The notes beneath the pieces are model-generated. The model did not search any database and was not told the DNA's origin. It worked only from the letters and a program-made list of their open reading frames with translations. This document shows positions 17,715 to 25,351 of a DNA stretch of 64,000 nt, in pieces (position 1 is the stretch's first letter; every line of letters begins with the position of its first letter). Source of the stretch: Paraburkholderia tropica. GTDB lineage: Bacteria; Pseudomonadota; Gammaproteobacteria; Burkholderiales; Burkholderiaceae. The position numbers and the translations under genes were made by a program. The stretch lies in contig NZ_FNZM01000013.1 of the NCBI RefSeq assembly GCF_900109265.1, forward strand, positions 240,026 to 304,025. Reading direction: 5' to 3'.

Positions 17715-18255
17715 GCGTACCACCTTGCGCATCGCGCACGCGATAACGGAAATCGCAGCGCTTGCCGCCCTGCATGATGGTGCTCGTGCGCGTGAGCTCG
17801 ACGCCCGGCTCGTAGCCCGCGATGAACTCGCTGTCGCGCGCGCAACTGAGCAGATGGCCGATTTCGCCGAGCCCCATCGCGTGATACATCTCCGCGTAGC
17901 TGCAACGCTTCACGTCGTAGTCGTAGGCTTCGTCGTCGGCGCGCAGCGTTTCGACATCGAGCGCATCGTCCTTTTCCCAGAGCACCTGCAAGGCCACGAA
18001 CGACGCGATGCTCGCACCATTCGGCTCGCGCGCCGCGAATTCGCGACCTGCGTTCACCGCCGCGCCGCGCACCGCTTCGCCGATCACGGCCTGCGCGCGC
18101 TCCACGCCGAACTCGCGCTTCATGATCTCGTAGATCGGCTTGATGATTTCCGCTTCGATACGGCGGCGCTCGAGAATGCCGAGCGTCACGCCGTTGACGT
18201 TGACTTCCTGCGAGCTAACTTCTTCCGCGCGGCCTTCGTGATGAGTTTGCGTCAT
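17707..18255 (-). CDS. L-2-amino-thiazoline-4-carboxylate (ATC) hydrolase
   Basis: This 182-residue protein matches the ATC_hydrolase family by length and by the segments LERRRIEAEIIKPIYEIMK, DVKRCSYAEMYHAMGLGEIG and LLSCARDSEFIAGYEPG. ATC hydrolase opens the thiazoline ring to give a carbamoyl-cysteine, which the next gene product would hydrolyse. The two conserved-looking cysteines (KRCSY and SCARD) may be functional. It starts 21 bp after the Liv-type binding-protein gene and overlaps the M20 gene, so the three look like one transcript. Confidence 0.85.
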   Translation of the reverse strand: MTQTHHEGRAEEVSSQEVNVNGVTLGILERRRIEAEIIKPIYEIMKREFGVERAQAVIGEAVRGAAVNAGREFAAREPNGASIASFVALQVLWEKDDALDVETLRADDEAYDYDVKRCSYAEMYHAMGLGEIGHLLSCARDSEFIAGYEPGVELTRTSTIMQGGKRCDFRYRVRDAQGGTHG

Positions 18256-18276
18256 GCTGTGTTCTCCTCGCTCCGC

Positions 18277-19482
18277 TCAGCGCGCCGCGGTCTTTGCGGC
18301 GGTCTTCGCAACTGCGGGCTTCGCAGCCTGCGCCGACGACCCGCCGCCCAGCACATCGACCACGACCCACTTACCGTCGCGCACCTGATAGATCGTGTAC
18401 GCCGGATCCTTGAGATTGCCTTGCGCGTCGAAGGCGATCGTGCCGGTCACGCCTTCGCGGCGAATCGAATGCAGCGCGGCGACGATCTGCTTCGGATCGG
18501 CGGAATTCACCTGCTGCGTGGCTGCGATCAACGTCGCGGCCGCGTCATAGGCGAACGGCGCGTGCAGTTCGATCGGCGCATGCCAGCGCGCGCGGTACTG
18601 CGCGTCGAAGGCGGGACCGCCCGGCATGCGGTCGAGCGGACGGCCCGGCTCCAGCGCGGTCACGCCCTCGCCCGCCGGACCGGCGAGCTTCAGGAAGGTC
18701 TGGCTGACGAACCCGCCCGCGCCCAGCAGCGGCGCCTGAATATGCAGCTGACGCATGCGGCGCACGAGCGGCGCGGCTTCCACGTCGATGCCGCCGAGGA
18801 ACACCAGATCCGCGCGCTTGCCCTTGATTTCCGTGAGCACGCCGCTGAAGTCGATGGTCTTGTCGGTCACATATTGATGATCGACCACGGTGCCGCCGTT
18901 GGCCTGCACGCCCTTGATGAACTGATTCGCGAGGCCAGCGCCGAACGCGGTCTGATCGTCGATCACGGCGATGCGCTGCGCCTTGAGCGTCTTCACGGCG
19001 TAAGCGCCGGTGTAGGCGCCGCTGTCGTCGTCGTGACCCATGATGCGAAAGGAGGTGTCGAAGCCTTGCAGCGTGTACTGATGGCCCGTGGAAGCCGGCG
19101 CGATCTGCGCGATGCCGGCGTCGCGATAGACGCGCGCGGCAGGCACGCTGCAACCGGTGTTCCAGTGGCCGACCACGCCCACCACATGACGCTCGACGAG
19201 TTGCTGCGCGACCGTCACGGCCGTACGCGGATCGGACTGATCGTCGGCGCTCACGAGCTTGTAGACCACGGGCTTGCCGCCGAGCGTGGGATGCTTCGCG
19301 TTGGCATCGTCGATGGCGAGCTGTGCGCCGTTTTCCAGATCCTTGCCGATCCGCGCCGATGCGCCGGTGAGCGGCGCGGCCAGGCCGATCAGCACGACCT
19401 GTTCGTCCTGGGCGCGCGCGCCGGGCGCGAAAGCGGAGACAGCGAGCGCGGCGAGCGGCAACAACAAAGCGTTCTTTTTCAT
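18277..19482 (-). CDS. Branched-chain amino acid-type ABC substrate-binding protein (LivJ-like)
   Basis: This 401-residue protein has a Sec signal peptide (cleaved after GARA) and the Peripla_BP_6 fold: LIGLAAPLTGASARIGKDLENGAQLAIDDAN, ADDQSDPRTAV, SPAST-like APASTGHQYT and DDQTAFGAGLANQF. Although LivJ-like, proteins of this group bind many ligands. No permease or ATPase is adjacent. It heads the minus-strand transcript that continues into ATC hydrolase and carbamoylase, so the ligand may be a thiazoline or amino acid precursor. An unusual Ala/Lys-rich tail (AAKPAVAKTAAKTAAR) follows the fold. Confidence 0.88.
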   Translation of the reverse strand: MKKNALLLPLAALAVSAFAPGARAQDEQVVLIGLAAPLTGASARIGKDLENGAQLAIDDANAKHPTLGGKPVVYKLVSADDQSDPRTAVTVAQQLVERHVVGVVGHWNTGCSVPAARVYRDAGIAQIAPASTGHQYTLQGFDTSFRIMGHDDDSGAYTGAYAVKTLKAQRIAVIDDQTAFGAGLANQFIKGVQANGGTVVDHQYVTDKTIDFSGVLTEIKGKRADLVFLGGIDVEAAPLVRRMRQLHIQAPLLGAGGFVSQTFLKLAGPAGEGVTALEPGRPLDRMPGGPAFDAQYRARWHAPIELHAPFAYDAAATLIAATQQVNSADPKQIVAALHSIRREGVTGTIAFDAQGNLKDPAYTIYQVRDGKWVVVDVLGGGSSAQAAKPAVAKTAAKTAAR

Positions 19483-19684
19483 GAGCGTGTGGGCGTGTCT
19501 TATACGTTGAGTCAGGAAGCCGGCGTCTGTTACGCGAGCTCCGAAAGTTGAAAAAGATTAAGGTTTGGCCCACGCACGCTTAAATGACCTTTCGTTCTAT
19601 CGTTATGTCAGCCTGCTCAGTTAGCGATTAAACCAATGATTTATCGATACAAAATAAGGAATGCCCGACGCATCGTGCGTTCGA

Positions 19685-19690
19685 TATAAT
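19685..19690 (+). promoter_or_regulatory. TATAAT box 7 bp before the LysR start
   Basis: A consensus -10 hexamer is placed so that transcription would begin at or next to the ATG. No good -35 box is visible at 16-18 bp, so an activator or an extended element would be needed. Confidence 0.35.
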
Positions 19691-19697
19691 TCGATAC

Positions 19698-20597
19698 ATG
19701 AAAAAAATTCAGCAACTCTCCGACGATCCGCCGCTGCGCGCGGTGCGCGCCTTCGAGGCCTTCGCGCGCCACGGCTCGGTGAGCACGGCGGCGCAGGAGC
19801 TCGACATCACGCCCTCGGCCGTGAGCCACCAGCTTCAGTTGCTCGAATCGTTCGTGCAAACGCCGCTCACCGTGCGCAGCGGCCGCTCGCTCGTGCTCAC
19901 CGACGAAGGCCGCGATTATTACCGCTCGATCAGCGCGGCGTTTTCGGTGCTGCGCAGCGCGACGGGGTTCGTGCGCGAACGGTCGTCGCGGCGGCAGATC
20001 ACGATCAGTCTGATTCCGCTGTTCGGCATGGGCTGGTTCATTCCGCGCCTGCACGACTTCCTGTCGGCGAATGAAGACGTGGATGTGACCGTGCTCTACG
20101 CGAATCACCGCAATTACCGCAGCGACGCGGCCGATCTTTCGATTCGCTTCGGCACGGGCGACTGGGTCGGTTATACGAGCACGCCGCTCATGTCGGGCGC
20201 GGTGGTGCCGGTCTGCACGCCGCGCTTCCTGCAGCGTTACGGGCCGCTGCGCAAGCCCGCCGATCTCGCCGGCGTGCCGCTCGTGCACGACGAAGACCGC
20301 AGCACCTGGGTCAACTGGCTGCAAAGCGTGGGCGCGCGCCACATGACGCGCGTCGAAGGCCCGCTGTTCGAAGACGGCCAGCTCACCTTGAGCGCCGCGC
20401 TCGCCGACCTCGGCGCGGCCTTGCTGCGCGCGCCGCTGATCTCGCGCGAACTGGCATCGGGCGCGCTGCGCAAGCTGTTCGACCACGAACTCGACGACGG
20501 CCGCCATTACTATCTCTGCTGGCGCGCCGACGCCGAATTGCCCGACGGCGCGCAACGGCTCGCGAACTGGCTGCTGGCGTCGCGGCAGAGCGCTTAG
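19698..20597 (+). CDS. LysR family transcriptional regulator (GcvA-like)
   Basis: This 299-residue regulator has an N-terminal winged HTH (VRAFEAFARHGSVSTAAQEL, then ITPSAVSHQLQLLE) and a LysR substrate-binding domain with GcvA-group features (DLSIRFGTGDW, PVCTPRFLQRYGPL, LVHDEDRSTWVNWL). It is divergent from the LivJ-like/ATC operon and is its most likely regulator. There is no Shine-Dalgarno. A TATAAT hexamer ends 7 bp before the ATG, which would give a leaderless message. Its stop codon overlaps the convergent PL4 stop (TTAG). Confidence 0.9.
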   Translation: MKKIQQLSDDPPLRAVRAFEAFARHGSVSTAAQELDITPSAVSHQLQLLESFVQTPLTVRSGRSLVLTDEGRDYYRSISAAFSVLRSATGFVRERSSRRQITISLIPLFGMGWFIPRLHDFLSANEDVDVTVLYANHRNYRSDAADLSIRFGTGDWVGYTSTPLMSGAVVPVCTPRFLQRYGPLRKPADLAGVPLVHDEDRSTWVNWLQSVGARHMTRVEGPLFEDGQLTLSAALADLGAALLRAPLISRELASGALRKLFDHELDDGRHYYLCWRADAELPDGAQRLANWLLASRQSA

Positions 20598-22642
20598 GGG
20601 TTGGATGCGGCGGCGTTTTTGTCCGCGTTCTTGTCCGCGTTTTTGTCCGCATACGTGTCCACGTCGAGCCGCAGCGCGTCGTACATCACCTGGCCCGGCG
20701 TGGTGTTGGCCGGCACGCGCTGGTCGGTGCCCGCGAGCGTGAAGCGCGCATAGGGCACGCCGTCGGCATGATAGAGGCTCACCGTGTTCTCGCCCGCCTT
20801 CAGCAACGCCGCGTCGAACACGATCGCGCGCACGTTGTACGGCGAATCCTGCGCACTGCCGCGATAACCCGCCGTGCCCGTCTTGGGCAGACGGATCTGC
20901 GCGACCTCGGTGCCGTTCACGGCCACGCGCAGATCGGTCAGCGTCTTGCCCTGCTCGGGCTGCGCGGATGCAAAGCCGATCGTCAACGTGGCCTTGCCCG
21001 ATTGCGCGCGGTCGAGATCGAAATGAATGCGCCAGTCCGGACGTTCCGCGTAGACGGTCCACTGCGCGTAATTCCAGTCGCGCGCGGGATCGCTCTTGCC
21101 GATCACGAAATCGACATCGTGCGGAAACTGCTTCGGATAGCGGCGGAACATCTGATAGTTGCGCGCGTCGTCGCCATTGCGGAACTCCGCGGCCGAGCGA
21201 TCGAAGCGGCCGATCTGCCAGAGGCGCACGCCCGGCTCCTCCACGGGCCACGTTATCGCACCGAGATCGAGATGCTGGTCCGCGCCCACGCGCACGTTGT
21301 GCACGACGAGGTCTTCGGGTTGATCCGCGCCGCTCACATGCAGGTCGTAGACGCCGGGAATCACGTGATGCAGATCGAAGTGGCCCGCGTCGTCGAGTGC
21401 GCTCCAGAACGCGTAGCCTTTGTTCTGCGCGCTCCAGGGCACGCCGGGGTCGGACAGGATCGCCCACGCGTGCGTCACGGGCTTTGATGCGGGCCTGGAT
21501 GCGAGCTTCGATGCGTCATTCGCCAGACTCACGCTACCACTCACTTCGCCGCGCGTCTGCCGATACGCCGGCGTATCGACCCACGTGTACGGCCACGCGG
21601 CGACTTCGCGCGCGTGTTGGCGTTCGGCGTCGGCCCAGAGTGCGGCCGGACCGTCGGCGCGATTGGCATAGACGAGGAACGGACCGTAGACCTTGCGCCA
21701 GTCCTCGCCGTCCTTGAGCACGACCGCCGACGCGCCGAAGTGCACCGACTGCAGCACCCGCAGCAGCACGTTGTCGTGCAGCGTCTGGCCCTGCTTGACC
21801 GGGCCGCCGTTGTGGTACTCGGGGCTCGCCTCGATCATCCAGAGGCCGCGCTGCGCGCCCACGTAACCGTACACCGGCACCTGCGACCAGAACACCGAGT
21901 TCATGTACTTGGTCTTGATCGTGCCGTCGTCGAGCTGGAAGGTCGCGTCGCTCAGTTCGCGGCTGATCGCGCCTTGCGGAATCGGCACGAATTTGCTGTC
22001 GCCCACGGCCCAGTGATCGAAAGTGCCGTCCATCACCGTCTTCACGACGAAGCGGTTTTGATAGAAGGTCGCCGCAGGTTGATCCGCGCCGTGATGCACC
22101 TCGGCCTGCGCGTAGAAGCCGCTATGGCCGCGCAACAGCGTGTAACGCACGTCGATATCGAACGGAAACACGGGCGTCGGGCGCGAACGCACGCTGACTT
22201 CGGCGCGCTCGGGCGTGTTCGCCACCACGCTCACCTGCGCCTCGCCGGGCCGCATGCGGAAATAGCCTTTCTTGTCTTCCTTGTAGCCCGGCGGCACGAC
22301 CGCAACGTCGGCGTTCGCATCCCAGTACATGGCTTTTTCCGGGTCGTTTTCGAAGTCGTCGCCATGCGCTTCGTAGGCCGCGCGCTGCGCGGTCACGCCG
22401 AGGTCGTGCCAGCCCGTGGCGTCGTGTTGACGGATCGCGGCGAGATAGCCGTCGTCGCGCTCGACGCGGATCTCCACGATGCCGTTGTCGAGCGTGATCG
22501 TGCCGGCGTCTTCGCTAACCGTTACGGGGGCGTCGTCGGCATGCGCCGTTGCGGCGAACAGCGCGAGCGCGGCGAACAGCAAAGAGGAAAGACCCGCACG
22601 GCGCGGGCGGAGGGAATGCGGGAAGGTCATCATCGGCGTCAT
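20594..22642 (-). CDS. Rhamnogalacturonan lyase, polysaccharide lyase family 4
   Basis: This roughly 682-residue secreted protein has a signal peptide ending ATAHADD and the three-part PL4 architecture: a beta-sandwich catalytic domain (for example TLDNGIVEIRVERDDG and GYFRMRPGEAQVS), an FnIII-like middle (GEVSGSVSLAND, IPGVYDLHVSG) and a C-terminal CBM-like domain (LWQIGRFDRSAAEFRNGD, then WTVYAERPDWRIHFDLD). PL4 enzymes cleave the rhamnogalacturonan-I backbone by beta-elimination. The C-terminus carries three ADKN repeats from a 12-bp tandem DNA repeat. Several ATGs are possible and the one used lacks a clear Shine-Dalgarno; a TTG overlaps the upstream stop. It is the last gene of the FecI-FecR-DUF6250-PL4 transcript. 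Confidence 0.85.
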   Translation of the reverse strand: MTPMMTFPHSLRPRRAGLSSLLFAALALFAATAHADDAPVTVSEDAGTITLDNGIVEIRVERDDGYLAAIRQHDATGWHDLGVTAQRAAYEAHGDDFENDPEKAMYWDANADVAVVPPGYKEDKKGYFRMRPGEAQVSVVANTPERAEVSVRSRPTPVFPFDIDVRYTLLRGHSGFYAQAEVHHGADQPAATFYQNRFVVKTVMDGTFDHWAVGDSKFVPIPQGAISRELSDATFQLDDGTIKTKYMNSVFWSQVPVYGYVGAQRGLWMIEASPEYHNGGPVKQGQTLHDNVLLRVLQSVHFGASAVVLKDGEDWRKVYGPFLVYANRADGPAALWADAERQHAREVAAWPYTWVDTPAYRQTRGEVSGSVSLANDASKLASRPASKPVTHAWAILSDPGVPWSAQNKGYAFWSALDDAGHFDLHHVIPGVYDLHVSGADQPEDLVVHNVRVGADQHLDLGAITWPVEEPGVRLWQIGRFDRSAAEFRNGDDARNYQMFRRYPKQFPHDVDFVIGKSDPARDWNYAQWTVYAERPDWRIHFDLDRAQSGKATLTIGFASAQPEQGKTLTDLRVAVNGTEVAQIRLPKTGTAGYRGSAQDSPYNVRAIVFDAALLKAGENTVSLYHADGVPYARFTLAGTDQRVPANTTPGQVMYDALRLDVDTYADKNADKNADKNAAASNP
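20615..20650. repeat. 12-bp tandem repeat encoding (ADKN)n at the PL4 C-terminus
   Basis: Three units of GTTTTTGTCCGC (one with a C substitution), plus a degenerate fourth, lie at the 3' end of the lyase gene. They encode Ala-Asp-Lys-Asn repeats, a probable flexible tail. Confidence 0.8.
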
Positions 22643-22674
22643 ACAGTGAAATGCAGTGGCAACGCGCGACGCCG

Positions 22675-23445
22675 TCAAGGCAGCGCGCGAATGGAGAAGT
22701 CGCGGATGGTCTGGCGCGAGGCCGTCGAGCGAAAACCGAACCAGCCCGCGTCGGGCAGCGGCGGCGAGGCCGCGAAATACGGCTTGCCGTCGAGATAGAA
22801 ACGCGTGCCGCGCCTGTCGACGACGATGCGCACGCGGTACGGATGATTCGCGCGCAGCAGCCAGGGCGGCGTCGTGTATTGCGCGAGCAGCGGACGCGCG
22901 CTTGTGCCGTCGTAGCGGCGAAAGCGCGTCGTGGTATTGCCGTTGCCGCCGATGCCCGCGTAGAACAGATCGAGCGCGTCGTAATCCTCGAAGCGACCCG
23001 AACCGCCGAACGGCGCGACGCGACCGTTCGAGCCGCGCGCGCTGGCCAGCCAGAACTGGTTCAGATCGGAGACGCGGTCATGCGGCCCGCCCGCATCGAG
23101 CACGGTGCGCGTATAGGTGATTTCATAGTGGCCCGTGAGCCGCCGGTCGAGCCAGACGGTCAGGCCGCGCGCGCTGTCGAGCACCAGCGCGTGGTGATCG
23201 GTGTAAACCGGCGGCGATTTGCGTGACGAATGCGAGTCAATACTCGCTTTCGTCGATGGCACAGTCTTGGAATCAGGCTCGGCCTCCACAATCCAGCGAC
23301 GCGCGTCGAACGACGCAAAGTCTTCGCGCAGGATCGCGCGCGGCGCGGCGTGCAACGGAAACGCGGCGAGCAGCGCCAGCAAGGCTGGCAGCACGCGCAC
23401 GGCGAAAGAAGGTCTGCGCACGGCGGGGACTCCGTCACGTTGCAT
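22675..23445 (-). CDS. Secreted DUF6250-like protein
   Basis: This 256-residue protein has an N-terminal signal segment (VLPALLALLAAFPLHAAPRA) and a single domain containing REDFASFDARRWIVEAEP, GLTVWLDRRLTGHYEITYTRTV and VSDLNQFWLAS, ending with YRVRIVVDRRGTRFYLDGK and a FRSTASRQTIRDFSIRAL strand. The pattern fits a concanavalin-like, DUF6250-type carbohydrate-associated domain. Function is unproven. It sits between FecR and the PL4 lyase, whose first possible start overlaps its stop, so it probably assists rhamnogalacturonan binding or processing. Confidence 0.65.
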   Translation of the reverse strand: MQRDGVPAVRRPSFAVRVLPALLALLAAFPLHAAPRAILREDFASFDARRWIVEAEPDSKTVPSTKASIDSHSSRKSPPVYTDHHALVLDSARGLTVWLDRRLTGHYEITYTRTVLDAGGPHDRVSDLNQFWLASARGSNGRVAPFGGSGRFEDYDALDLFYAGIGGNGNTTTRFRRYDGTSARPLLAQYTTPPWLLRANHPYRVRIVVDRRGTRFYLDGKPYFAASPPLPDAGWFGFRSTASRQTIRDFSIRALP

Positions 23446-23529
23446 CGGTTAGGGGAACAGCCGCGCGAGCGGCTTCTGCCCACCTTGTGCAACGAGACGC
23501 GCAAAGCGTCAGCGCGTACGCGAAAAAAT

Positions 23530-24504
23530 CTAGCTGAACACGCTCAGATACGGACCGACGCGCGTGAGCTGGACCGGCGCGCTTTCCGCGACCTGCGTGA
23601 GCGCGCGCGGAATGTCGCCGAGCAGGAACACGCCGCTCACGCGCGCCTCGCGGGCCTCGCCCGTCACGCGGATCACGCCCGGCTCGTAGCGGTTGAAGAC
23701 GTCCACGAGCGTGTCGAGCGAGACGTTGTCGGCGACGAAGATGCCGCGCGTCCACGCGCTCACCAGATCGAACGACTGCGCGAGACGTCGCGCGCCATCG
23801 GACGAGAACGCGACGCTCTCACCCGCCGCCACGCGCAGCGCCGGGCGTCCCGGCTGCAGGACCACGGCCTCGCCCTTGCCCACCGCGACCACGCTATGCC
23901 GATAGATGCGCCCCACGTTGATCGTGCCGCCTTCGGTCTGCACGACGCCATGTTCGGTTTCGATGCTGCGCAGAAGTCCCGCATGCGACGCCCGCATATG
24001 CACGAGCACCTGCCCCGCCGAGACGCGCAGCACGCGGTCGCCAGACGCCGCGCTGCGATCGCTACGATCGACGCGATAAACCCGGCTGCCCGCGTCGATC
24101 GTCATTTGCGAGCCGTCGGCGAGACTCACGGTGCGCCGTTCGCCGATCGCGCTCTGCCAGTCCGCGTCGAGACCGAGCCGATGCACGCCCTCGCGCAGCG
24201 CCACGCCCGCAAGCGCCAGCGCCACGCCGCCAAATCCCGCGCGCAGCAGCTTGCGGCGCTGCGCCGACGGCACCCGCAACGCCTCGGCCGCCGCCGCGCG
24301 TTCAGCCGCGCCGCCGGGCCGCATGCGCGCGAGCCGCGTCTGCAGCGCGGCCCACGCGCGGCCGTTCGCTTCGTCGCGCTGCCACGCTTCGAATGCGGCG
24401 AGTTCACGCGCATCGAGCTCACCTTCACGCAGGCGCACTTCCCATTCGACAGCGCCCCGCGCGCTGCCCGCCTCGGTGCCCCTCATGACGCGCGCCGTGC
24501 TCAT
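23530..24504 (-). CDS. FecR-family anti-sigma / signal-transduction protein
   Basis: This 324-residue inner-membrane protein has a DUF4880-like N-terminus (EWEVRLREGELDARELAAFEAW), one membrane segment (about residues 90-110, around FGGVALALAGVALREG), a FecR domain (ERRTVSLADGSQMTIDAGSRV) and a C-terminal STN-like part (VSLDTLVDVFNRYEPGVIRV). FecR proteins relay a periplasmic signal from a TonB-dependent transducer to an ECF sigma factor. The ATG overlaps the sigma-factor stop (ATGA). Partners are the sigma upstream and the divergent receptor gene. Confidence 0.9.
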   Translation of the reverse strand: MSTARVMRGTEAGSARGAVEWEVRLREGELDARELAAFEAWQRDEANGRAWAALQTRLARMRPGGAAERAAAAEALRVPSAQRRKLLRAGFGGVALALAGVALREGVHRLGLDADWQSAIGERRTVSLADGSQMTIDAGSRVYRVDRSDRSAASGDRVLRVSAGQVLVHMRASHAGLLRSIETEHGVVQTEGGTINVGRIYRHSVVAVGKGEAVVLQPGRPALRVAAGESVAFSSDGARRLAQSFDLVSAWTRGIFVADNVSLDTLVDVFNRYEPGVIRVTGEAREARVSGVFLLGDIPRALTQVAESAPVQLTRVGPYLSVFS

Positions 24505-25052
24505 GCCGCCTCGCAACACAGCACGAGCGCCTGCGCGACGTATTTGCGCACCATGCTCACGGACACGCCGAGCCGCACCGCGATATCGGCGTATTTCATG
24601 TCTTCGAACTGACTCAGGATGAACGCCTCTCGCGCGCGTGCGGAAAGCTGCTGCAAGGCCGCGTCGATCAGCAGGATCTCCTGCACGGCTTCGAGCGCGA
24701 CCTCGGGCGCGGGCGCAACCGGTTCGGGTGCGAGCGCGAGCCGCGCGAGATAGGCGCGTTCGATATCACGTCGACGCCAATGCTCGAACGTCAGCCGGCG
24801 CGCGATTGTCGTGAGCAAGGCGCGCGGCTGCCGGATCGCGCTGACGTCCGGATGCGCGGCCAGCTCGGTGAACGCGCTCGCGGCGAGATCCTCGGCGTCG
24901 CTGCTCGATCCGACGAGACGGTGCATACAGCCCGTGAGCCAGCCGTAGCTGCGGCGGAATTCGTCGGACAGGAAACGCTCGCGCGCCGGATTGGTGAGCG
25001 CCTCGGCGTCGGCGGCGCGGCCGGCGGACAGGCTTTGGGATCGGATCGCCAT
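24501..25052 (-). CDS. ECF sigma factor, FecI-like
   Basis: This 183-residue sigma factor has region 2 (DEFRRSYGWLTGCMHRLVGS, then DAEDLAASAFTEL and RALLTTIARRLTFEHWRRRD) and region 4 (LSARAREAFILSQFEDMKYADIA, then LGVSVSMVRKYVAQAL). Length and the paired FecR gene place it with iron-starvation/FecI-type ECF sigmas. The ATG (MAIRSQ) gives the normal family length; longer starts add an unconserved head. It probably directs transcription of the divergent TonB transducer/PL26 genes and perhaps of its own operon. Confidence 0.9.
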   Translation of the reverse strand: MAIRSQSLSAGRAADAEALTNPARERFLSDEFRRSYGWLTGCMHRLVGSSSDAEDLAASAFTELAAHPDVSAIRQPRALLTTIARRLTFEHWRRRDIERAYLARLALAPEPVAPAPEVALEAVQEILLIDAALQQLSARAREAFILSQFEDMKYADIAVRLGVSVSMVRKYVAQALVLCCEAA

Positions 25053-25351
25053 GACGGTCGGACTGAACGCGTTGCGCGCAACGCGTGAGCAGGCTAGTTG
25101 GGCTGAGGCTGGAGCGGCGATTCTAAAGTTGCGGGCGCAGCCGTCCAAAGCACGGATTCTCGAATCGATATGACGCGCACGGTGCTGCGCATTGCATAAA
25201 TGATTCGGAGCGCCACACAAAAAAATCCTGCCCGACTGCACTGTTTCGCTGACGCTTTTCGATGCTCGTTGCACATGGCCATCGTTCACCCGCGCATCGG
25301 CATGCCGCGCATCCCGAACGCTTCGATCATCGACATAACGACAGGCTTAAC
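25053..25351. promoter_or_regulatory. Divergent control region between the sigma-factor and TonB-transducer genes
   Basis: This 299-bp intergenic stretch must hold the promoters for both arms of the rhamnogalacturonan locus. I find no long inverted repeat and no confident sigma-70 or ECF promoter. An AT-richer patch lies around 25190-25230. Confidence 0.4.
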
